Shown here in pieces: positions 60,901 to 64,000 of a stretch of 64,000 nt of DNA; position 1 is the first letter of the stretch; every line of letters begins with the position of its first letter. Origin of the DNA: Pelobates cultripes. Its lineage: Eukaryota; Chordata; Amphibia; Anura; Pelobatidae. A model generated the notes under the pieces. That model searched no databases and was not told the DNA's origin. It worked only from the letters and a program-made list of their open reading frames with translations. Location: the NCBI GenBank assembly GCA_933207985.1, contig OW240921.1, forward strand, positions 117,954,357 to 118,018,356. The letters run 5' to 3'. The translations under genes were made by a program, and so were the position numbers.

Positions 60901-63049
60901 ACTTGAACTACACTTTAAAAAATGTTTTTGTAAAGACCCAGCGCACCTTTTTTTGTTCTTGTTGATATGTCAAGTGTTTTTGTGAGCTATTTGCCCATTT
61001 AATGTTGTAGCTATATAATCACACAGAAAGTGGTGTTTTTTTAACACATTTATTAAGATTTATTGTAGACATTTGGTTAAGCGCCTGTTTTACTTTTTTG
61101 GTACACACGAATACATTCTGGCAATAAATATTGAACTTTTTTTTTTTTTTTTTAAAAAGGTCTAAGCACCAAAACCACCTGCAGTGTTACTTTTTAATTT
61201 TGTGCTGTTTAGGGGTTCAATCACCATTTCTGCATCCCTAGCCACACCTCACTGGTTGTCAATCATGCAGCCTCCCTACACACAGATGGTTTACTGGTCT
61301 TTGCTCTCTCACATAACACATTGCAGGGAGAAGTTTTAAAAACAAAATTAAGTGTCCACCCCCAGCAATCTATGGGAGGTGTCCTCTGTCCACACGTACT
61401 CACACTCACCTGCCCTTCTCTCCTCCTTTCATTTTTTTGCGGAAGAATTCCTCTCGCTTGCGTTGCATGATCTCTTCCGAGCTCAGCTCTTCCTTGTCCC
61501 CGGCCGACGATGACACACTCACCTTAGATCCCCCGGGGGACTTATTATTTGCAGTAGTTGTATCTGGTGCAATATCTGGAAAACAAAGGAATCTGTGTGT
61601 CAATCCCTGGCTGCACGTTAATATTAGAGAGGTAAACACTGTGTTCATAAACACCAACCACTTATAACAAACAATTCCATCAGGTTGGAGCGTGACCATG
61701 GGCATAGCTTTACACCCTACTGCCCACTCGATTACAATTTGGTAAATGAAGAACATATGGTGACAGAGCGCCCACTCTAGCACTGCTTTGCCTTACTCTC
61801 TTTTTTAGAAGTCTTGCTCTTTTTGTTATTTTCCTTTGCTTTGTCCCCTGGCTTCTCAATCATGGACTTAACAGTTTTCTGGGACTTTTGTGACTGAACA
61901 AATGTTTTCATGGCGGCGGGTGGACGAATTTTGCAGGTGTCCTCCGCTGCCCTGCAAAGTATAATCAAACGACAAAGAAAAGTTATATCATTTATAACGT
62001 ATGTAATGTTTAATATAAATAACCAGCCAAACTGTAGCAACAATTTATCTTACTATAATTACATTAGAAAAATAAATTGAGTAAGGGATATTATATACAA
62101 TAAATAATTATATCAAGTGCTTTGTTTACCGGAGAAGGTAGTCAAAATCATCGTGAAAATCAAAGGAACCATTGAGTAATCCCAGAATGCCATTCTGTTG
62201 GATTTGATTGCGATATTTATCACGAAATTCCTTATGAACATCGTCTATCAATTTATCCACATAAGTTAACGTTAAAATCTTCTGATAACCAACCTGTAGA
62301 ATGACAAATTCGCATTATCAACAAGATCAGGTGTGACAACACAGTATGTTCAATTTACAAGTATCCCCCCTCACCCTCCGTGCTGTTAATTTAACTTTAA
62401 AAGCCTACTAGAGCCCACAGTAATGAGTAATTAAAGGCAGAAATGAAAAATAATAAAGTAAGTAGTTTAAATTATAGAACACACTTTACAGAAAGTATTT
62501 AGGAAGTCACATGCAGGGAGGTGTGACTAGGACTGTATAAACAATGTCCTAAATGGCAGAGAATTGAGCAGTGAGACTGCAGGGGCATGATCTAAACACC
62601 AACAGAATCCCTAAAGGAAGAGCAGCTTTTGCATTACAAGCACTTCTAGGGCAAAGTTTAAAAGTGGAGCAGTCAAAGAAATGGATTGCTTCACTTTAAG
62701 CGCTGCGTCTCCCAGACAGAATTCCCATCACATCCGAGAACATTTACGGCAATCATTTTAATTCAAACCTTATCAAAGACTATTTCTCGCAAGTGAAACA
62801 CATCAGGCAGACAGTGATACAATAAATGTAAAGATTTTAGGTAGTAGTTCCATTCTGTGTGATAGAGGGATGCCTCAGGTTAAATTCATTTTGCTGTTTG
62901 TAAGAAAAGACTGTGCACTTTACTCTAAATAGCCCCGGATGAAACGTCGTCATCAACAAACTTACCACAAACACCAACTCAAACTGGTTATCCAGTTTAT
63001 ATTTCAGAGTCAGGGAGTCATGATTATAACTATTGTTTCCGCCGCGCTC
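41381..63049 (-). CDS. SRPRA: SRPRA, signal recognition particle receptor subunit alpha (13 exons seen, N-terminal exon outside the window)
   Basis: SRPRA is the SRP receptor GTPase of the ER membrane. It binds SRP54 on ribosome-nascent-chain complexes and is anchored through SRPRB by its N-terminal SRX domain. Thirteen exons on the - strand give 612 residues ending ALMKA; with about 39 missing N-terminal residues the total is close to the human 638. The order is SRX-like part ([20 protein letters not shown]..), a charged Lys/Glu linker, the SRP-type NG helical domain ([20 protein letters not shown]..) and the GTPase: [10 protein letters not shown]-loop, [25 protein letters not shown]. All splice phases agree over 1839 bp with no stop, so the gene looks intact. 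The first exon (normally starting MLDFF) must lie right of 64000. Intron 13 holds a DIRS element, intron 9 an L2 copy and a palindromic element. Exon numbers assume one missing exon. Confidence 0.97.
41709..42292. mobile_element. Non-autonomous MITE-like repeat in SRPRA intron 13
   Basis: Opens with the hairpin cactatacggtcaggaacac / ttctgaccctatagtg and ends ctggtgactaaagtgtccct. Internal blocks (cttgcctccctaaatatagta, ctggctc..cc, agccagcaca) recur at 63797-63990, which defines a family. No ORF. Confidence 0.65.
42655..42852 (+). repeat. DIRS left inverted terminal repeat
   Basis: Starts attttatttaaggacacgga and ends cactcctctttcttg. It is the inverse complement of 48415-48613 with few differences (cataatatgagcc here against cataatactcgcc at the right end). 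Confidence 0.93.
43639..47157 (+). CDS. DIRS gag-like ORF; frame stays open across the RT gene and into the methylase-like region
   Basis: A 1172-codon frame. The first about 490 codons are gag-like: a Ser/Asp/Glu-rich part ([19 protein letters not shown]), a conserved central part ([20 protein letters not shown]) and a basic Arg/Gly tail ([20 protein letters not shown]). From about 45100 to 46550 the frame overlaps the reverse transcriptase in another frame and encodes nothing I recognise. From about 46560 to 47157 it again carries a real DIRS domain ([40 protein letters not shown]), the methylase-like C-terminal part usually fused to RT/RNase H. The biologically relevant gag probably ends near 45100; the rest is likely shared frame by chance. 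Confidence 0.75.
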   Translation: MQASKNLGMASSDSPIRDNMPPAPQVVPRPTGSTVTDVADQEQMNSEELHSLLDATMTKSVTQAVYSAMGVMSDTLSHSISHALLAAQQASTHIAPNPTEHITGKASGRKATKKARHMDEEASKTLRTDRERPVKDNVVAPQQRATHRAKSVRSWKRAKAQVESSESDSEQEEAWSESDDEDSFNLGTLFPDHSAISMSGNEDEDGVEGFTLLDPQGEPLFDPDSLQHPRSTEWFPLDHVAKYIAARIRKPLDKVARSKMQAECPRPTLPDLICIAPIVDPKIAQFLGKTGWKAKKGLDFALRHCQDKILDVLGPSAKIFDMVETALAGGAPIDPLAIRGWIQRAICLLGNANVALATERQKAILIKIEPKLVALAITEPGPQAKGLLFGDSFVKELGTYVGTFTALDKAQANMKKVFSHRVFGGAGRYRGRLPGRSSRGSYRVSRGPFQSRYQSEVPKPSPFFPVRGRPWQARGSRSVSYGRRPYGESTSFITNFSNVGGGQVRPLYRCLANVNFRYLGPTNCSGLCHRICTNTCPDIPPQTHSLLHPRQGTNHNGDTIPGRQRCNHRDASRGFRFYKQPVRGAQERRGCPSGHQLTSPERLCCVPPFQNGGHPLPPRPTPLGGLDGQTRSAGRISHRPNGRGLPTFPPVPMGGDHMAFQMLVLRPLLGPMVLHEAHAASDRSPTQQRSTSDYILGRHASDGTRPTLTPRTSDLDKDITRQPWFPHQLGQVGGTTLPSLGVSRLHHRFSGRDTPVTIVQSQDHQERNPPDTGSPCTNATATGQDHRPSLGLHPGHFPGPTSLQGPSTPKGEIPSVRSLLFRLCASRLCCQRRTLLVAATHGSMERKSNLWDEAGLRRGIGRKSAGLGRALWSYLHRREMVPRRTRVTHQLPRAFGGVICSSESRRYLNQLFHSFTDGQRVSGPLHQSSRGYEVSGVSGSSKRLLALLPGSQYFGSGGTHSRDVQYGGGLEFQIPTDASDWRLKRAIFLQLQTLWGPLGIDLFASRLNSQLPSFFSWRPDPEALASDAFLHQWPNTRAYAFPPFSLIARTLLHLRRYRTSMILIAPFWTAQPQPWFPTLMEMSMDYPRLIPTSPDLLLDPNGEPHPLLLQGRLQLLAWLLSGDLDSSRTFHKQLLTFWRELGLMEHGNPTYMPGIHGVVGAWNNTWIPYRHL
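44906..46633 (+). CDS. DIRS reverse transcriptase and RNase H
   Basis: 575 codons. The RT region has [32 protein letters not shown] (first catalytic Asp, about 45530) and IYLDDML (YxDD, about 45720). RNase H follows with [11 protein letters not shown] (about 46215), [23 protein letters not shown] (about 46387) and ADWNSR (about 46545). The frame then leaves the family pattern and stops at 46631. The family normally continues into a methylase-like domain, which here lies one frame away, so a single-base length change near 46550-46575 is likely. The first codon in this frame is not a sure start; it overlaps the gag tail by about 200 bp. Confidence 0.9.
   Translation: MAGPADIGAVCPAVLPGARTGFLEAPSSHVTRVRYPSPLHSSQFEEDPGRLVDPEAFPMADALMVSPLPSSLTSVTLVGGRLGHFIDAWRMLTSDTWVLQTVVGYAIEFVQTPVQISPPRHIVSSIHDRALITMEIQSLAVKGAIIETHPGVSGFISNLFVVPKKGGGVRPVINLRPLNAFVAYHHFKMEGIHSLRDLLLLEDWMVKLDLQDAYLTVPMAEDCQHFLQFQWEETTWRFKCLSFGLSSAPWCFTKLMRPVIALLRSRGVRLIIYLDDMLLMAQDPLLLQEHLIWTKTLLGNLGFLINWGKSVVQPSQVLEFLGFTIDSVEGTLLLPSSKVRIIKKEIRRTLARPALTLRQLARIIGLLSASIQAIFPGPLHYRALQRLKAKYLRSGLSYSDSVPLDCAAKEELYWWLQHMEAWNGRAIFGTRPDFVVESDASLLGWGARCGPISTGGKWSPDEQELHINCLELLAGSFAVRSLVGISTNCSILLRMDNVSAVRYINHLGGTKSVVLADLAKDFWHFCLDRNISVQVEHIPGMSNMVADWNSRYLRMQATGGSSGPFSCNFKHSGAH
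46686..47942 (+). CDS. DIRS tyrosine recombinase
   Basis: 418-codon frame whose first part overlaps the methylase-like region; the recombinase proper begins at about 47040 ([20 protein letters not shown]). Core residues are visible: Arg in [13 protein letters not shown] (about 47465), the His-x-x-Arg box in [14 protein letters not shown] (about 47780), and a C-terminal Tyr in [12 protein letters not shown] (about 47891). In DIRS elements this enzyme joins the circular cDNA to the target. It ends directly before the internal complementary region. The frame is intact. Confidence 0.92.
   Translation: METGSRGIGFRCLPPSVAEHTSVRFSSFLIDCEDASTSQALPNLHDSHRPILDGSTSTVVPYTHGDVHGLPKIDSNLSGPLVGPQRGTAPPTITRTPPTTGMAPLRGLGFIPDVPQTTIDLLAGAWAHGTRKSYLHAWNSWSGWCMEQHMDPLSAPISQVLRFLTSLFDHGLAYRTINVYRSAISAGHQGWDGAPAGKHLLVCRLLRGIRFARPPLPRYSSSWDVDLVLQFLADWPRNEDLSLKQLTAKLAMLFSLISCKRVSDVRALDFSARSFTPEGVSFNISRRTKTSITSVFYPAFPNNSKLCPVACLKEYESRTSSIRDPAYPELFLALRHPYHPVSTVTLSRWVKWVMKLAGIDTSVYGAHSVRGAMATKAFSKGCRLEDLLRAADWSRESTFKEFYFRPVSHFSEVVVSQL
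47947..48047 (+). repeat. DIRS internal complementary region
   Basis: 47947-47980 is the inverse complement of the left terminus, and 47981-48047 of the right terminus including its extension (one or two changes, tcctaatt against actaatt). This arrangement is diagnostic for DIRS and serves as template to restore the ends during circle formation. Confidence 0.93.
48048..48414 (+). other. DIRS right untranslated part
   Basis: Between the internal complementary region and the right inverted repeat. No ORF of interest. Confidence 0.6.
48415..48653 (+). repeat. DIRS right inverted terminal repeat plus terminal extension
   Basis: Inverse complement of the left repeat up to about 48613, then an extension (tcatgactttacgtcatgaa through atctggtaat) that has no match in the left end but is mirrored in the internal complementary region. 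Confidence 0.93.
48694..48792 (-). CDS. SRPRA: SRPRA exon 13 (TKFD)
   Basis: 33 codons: [20 protein letters not shown] then [17 protein letters not shown] gives guanine specificity (G4). Acceptor CTGCAG, donor GTAGGA. The DIRS element ends about 40 bp beyond this donor. Confidence 0.96.
49200..49363 (-). CDS. SRPRA: SRPRA exon 12 (DTAGR)
   Basis: 54 codons after a split Ala: [20 protein letters not shown] through [20 protein letters not shown] is the G3 motif. Acceptor TGTGTAG, donor GTACGT. Confidence 0.96.
49580..49793 (-). CDS. SRPRA: SRPRA exon 11 (insertion box)
   Basis: 71 codons plus one base: [31 protein letters not shown] and [29 protein letters not shown] is the SRP-family insertion box motif that contacts SRP54. 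Acceptor ATCTCCTT-preceding CTGTAG, donor GTAAGT. Confidence 0.96.
50063..50235 (-). CDS. SRPRA: SRPRA exon 10 (P-loop)
   Basis: 57 codons: [20 protein letters not shown] through [24 protein letters not shown] is the GTP-binding P-loop of SRP GTPases. Acceptor CCTGTAG, donor GTAAGT. Confidence 0.96.
50236..51106. other. SRPRA intron 9, proximal part
   Basis: No exon. A segment near 50825-50960 (ctccctgtcaatca.., gaggagaaatg) resembles, in inverse form, 42460-42570 in intron 13, so a dispersed repeat is likely. Confidence 0.4.
51107..53162. mobile_element. Large palindromic non-autonomous element in SRPRA intron 9
   Basis: The ends are inverted: taaccccttaagacc on the left and gtccttaaggggtta on the right, with TA or TTA at the flanks. 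Inside are several inverted pairs: a hairpin around ccggccatgtgagagtgagg (51221-51271), long (TA)n (51394-51479 and 51712-51755), a (GT)n(AT)n(AC)n palindrome at 51811-51905, the pair at 52060-52110 / 52262-52315, and the pair at 52440-52555 / 52575-52690. No transposase was seen. Confidence 0.7.
53255..56290 (-). mobile_element. L2-type LINE, long but heavily decayed copy in SRPRA intron 9
   Basis: The 3' end at about 53264-53322 has (ATT)n and gcgctttacaat. On the - strand it runs from the endonuclease start ([15 protein letters not shown] near 56190), SDHHLL (about 55660), through RT pieces ([39 protein letters not shown]), to the C-terminal part ([12 protein letters not shown]) near 53735. 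Many stops and shifts are present. It lies in the same orientation as SRPRA. It supplies the reference that shows the 38150-39712 copy is inverted. Confidence 0.9.
56291..56832. other. SRPRA intron 9, distal part
   Basis: May still include the L2 5' end. Otherwise nothing is recognisable before exon 9. Confidence 0.4.
56833..56919 (-). CDS. SRPRA: SRPRA exon 9 (N domain)
   Basis: 28 codons with split codons at both ends: [20 protein letters not shown] then GKVMGTFS. Acceptor TTTCTGCAG, donor GTGAGT. Confidence 0.95.
57112..57230 (-). CDS. SRPRA: SRPRA exon 8 (N domain start)
   Basis: Encodes [20 protein letters not shown], then [19 protein letters not shown], the helical N domain of the SRP GTPase family. 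Acceptor CTCTTTCAG, donor GTAGGT. The 27 bp array is in the intron upstream of it (intron 7). Confidence 0.95.
57231..57812. other. SRPRA intron 7, part without array
   Basis: Unique-looking, with an A-run at 57548-57562. No feature. Confidence 0.45.
57813..58022. repeat. Minisatellite, 27 bp unit, about 8 copies, SRPRA intron 7
   Basis: The unit is cacctacaggtacctcccgt-ccattca, nearly identical between copies (two carry ctg for cac). It ends about 40 bp from exon 7. It yields ORFs on both strands (period nine residues) that are artefacts. Confidence 0.93.
58060..58184 (-). CDS. SRPRA: SRPRA exon 7 (acidic linker)
   Basis: 41 codons plus two bases: [20 protein letters not shown], then a run of Glu and [14 protein letters not shown]. 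Acceptor CTTCTAG; donor GTTGGT is non-consensus at positions +3 to +5, but phase and homology support it. Confidence 0.88.
58267..59411. repeat. Minisatellite, 32 bp unit, about 36 copies, SRPRA intron 6
   Basis: The unit is gttatcagtggcacgctatc-cacgtcctgcat. The first five or six copies vary (caag, cacatcc); the remaining about 30 are identical. Because 32 is not divisible by three and the unit has no stop in any + frame, all three + frames are open for about 390-420 codons; none is a gene. It ends about 100 bp from exon 6. Confidence 0.97.
59508..59667 (-). CDS. SRPRA: SRPRA exon 6 (charged linker)
   Basis: Encodes [20 protein letters not shown] through VPEEDLAAL; the PRIW block corresponds to PRVW in human. 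Acceptor CATCCCAG, donor GTAAAG, ending in phase 0. The 32 bp array lies just downstream in intron 6. Confidence 0.93.
59668..61409. other. SRPRA intron 5, mixed repeats
   Basis: Contains a hammerhead-like motif at 60150-60184, (AT)n(AC)n near 60415-60462, and a possible hAT-type terminus (aagtttgggaaccactg, about 60729-60745). No exon was seen. Confidence 0.5.
60150..60184 (+). ncRNA. Hammerhead-ribozyme-like motif with shortened stem II
   Basis: On the + strand: GUUUGAU pairs with AUCACAC (six of seven), enclosing CUGAGGA (matches CUGANGA), AGCC, GAAA, CGCGUC. The cleavage triplet GUC and the self-complementary ACGCGU in place of stem III fit the Penelope/retrozyme type. Stem II is too short to fold. 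A deletion between two GAAA-like repeats would explain this. Confidence 0.4.
61410..61575 (-). CDS. SRPRA: SRPRA exon 5 (charged linker)
   Basis: Begins [20 protein letters not shown] and contains [20 protein letters not shown], which matches the conserved KRREEF-type block of the linker. It ends with two bases of a Ser codon. Acceptor TTTTCCAG, donor GTGAGT. Confidence 0.93.
61797..61951 (-). CDS. SRPRA: SRPRA exon 4 (start of charged linker)
   Basis: Encodes [17 protein letters not shown], then a Lys-rich stretch ending SKTSKKE, with one base left over. Acceptor TTTGCAG; donor GTAAGG. The linker is the less conserved, charged part of SRPRA. Confidence 0.93.
62130..62293 (-). CDS. SRPRA: SRPRA exon 3 (SRX domain)
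   Basis: 54 codons plus two bases: [20 protein letters not shown] through [11 protein letters not shown]. Acceptor CTACAG, donor GTAAAC. The split Arg codon is completed by exon 4. Confidence 0.95.
62966..63049 (-). CDS. SRPRA: SRPRA exon 2 (SRX domain)
   Basis: 28 codons, [20 protein letters not shown] then [10 protein letters not shown]-rich acceptor ends in AAG, and the donor is GTAAGT. Phase 0 on both sides. Confidence 0.95.
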
Positions 63050-63780
63050 CTTAAAAAGAAAGAAAAGCTTAGTCAAAACAGCATGAAATCCAATTGAGCA
63101 GTTAGCCAGAAATCCCTGAAATAATGAAGTCACCGCACTGCACTGTCAGGCTATGTCCCTGCTAGACAATAGTGGCCAAATATTTAAAGGTACATTCTCA
63201 GCATCATATCCACGGACCCTGCATGATAAATCCTCTAATTAGCTTAAAATCCCCAGGAATTCTGTCATTACACTTTCAATTTGTAATAAACCAGCGCTTT
63301 AACGCATCCAGCCCAATAAGTCACAGAACACATTTAACAAAAGAAAAACAAATGCCTGTAACCCTGTTTTAGCGCAGACGCTTGGATAAGGCTCCATCTA
63401 ATGGTGAGTATGGCGCTTTGTACTGTGTGACCTGGCAGCTGCTGTTCCAATGTTTATCACATACAGATAAGAAATGCTCGGGAAGCGCACAGAAAGTATA
63501 CGCCAAACCTTACTGTCACACAACAAATTAAGCTTCATTAGAAACACACAAAATGGCCTCACTTTCCTTTTGCAGTGCCACAGCATTAAACACCACCAGG
63601 GTCTGGCAAAGACATTAGGCCGTGGCACACAGGTATGCCATAATCTCTCTCAGCCACTGAGTCACGCACTTTGAGTTTAGTGCTGAGAGGGGGCTGCAGC
63701 GGAAGCAATGTCTGGCAGACCCTGAGTAAGAAGTCAACCATTTACTGACTGTTTGACTACTTATACTGAAGGATGCCAGG
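63050..63780. other. SRPRA intron 1, no exon seen
   Basis: I searched for the N-terminal exon (MLDFF.. on the - strand) and did not find it here. Confidence 0.5.
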
Positions 63781-64000
63781 GGACTCTTGGTACCCCTTGC
63801 CTCCCTAAATATAGTAATATCTTCCTTTTATTCCAGTCTGCTGGTGCTGGCTCCTCCCCTGATCTGCCTCCTTGGCTAATAGCATCAGAAGTGGTGATCT
63901 CACCCAATCCAGTGCTTTCACATAGGAAAGCATTGGATTGGCTTAGATTGTCAAGGAAGCAAATCAAGGACAGAGCCAGCACAAACACAAGCTAAATACA
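63781..64000. mobile_element. Partial second copy of the MITE-like family seen at 41709
   Basis: Shares cttgcctccctaaatatagta, ctggctc and agccagcaca with 41709-42292 in the same order. Runs off the window edge. Confidence 0.6.

Overview
The window is a vertebrate genomic segment, most probably from an amphibian and most likely a frog. Two host genes are recognisable and converge tail to tail. FAM118B (SIR2-like protein) runs on the + strand through the left 25 kb. SRPRA (signal recognition particle receptor, alpha subunit) runs on the - strand through the right 23 kb. The same convergent FAM118B/SRPRA order is known in human. The frog assignment rests on repeat content (DIRS, CR1, L2 and L1 retroelements and hairpin-rich MITE-like families), not on a database search.

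Layout. 1-25.3 kb: FAM118B coding exons at 2016, 3545, 6474 and 10216, then a phase-compatible terminal exon at 24487-25223 whose C-terminal extension I do not recognise as ordinary FAM118B. The introns hold a CR1 fragment, a decayed Tc1-like transposon, several MITE-like hairpin elements and five tandem arrays (65, 45, 30, 24 and 68 bp units). 25.5-36.1 kb: intergenic satellites (22 bp and 80 bp units); the 80 bp array is interrupted by an L1 remnant that keeps ORF1 and the endonuclease but has no reverse transcriptase. 36.1-41.4 kb: intergenic DNA with a 5'-inverted L2 copy, then the SRPRA 3' UTR. 41.4-63.05 kb: thirteen SRPRA exons with mutually consistent splice phases; only the first coding exon lies beyond the right edge. 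Intron 13 carries a nearly complete DIRS-type tyrosine-recombinase retrotransposon, ending about 40 bp from the exon 13 splice donor. Intron 9 carries a long L2 copy and a 2 kb palindromic element. Smaller introns hold 27 bp and 32 bp arrays.

Almost everything outside about 20 short exons is repetitive. The long ORFs at 8.6-9.4, 12.2-13.2 and 58.3-59.6 kb are translations of tandem repeats, not genes. The most interesting signals are the unusual FAM118B terminal exon, two hammerhead-ribozyme-like motifs (about 11.8 and 60.2 kb), the DIRS element with its inverted termini and internal complementary region, and the higher-order structure of the satellites. I found no evidence of a wholly new multi-gene system.
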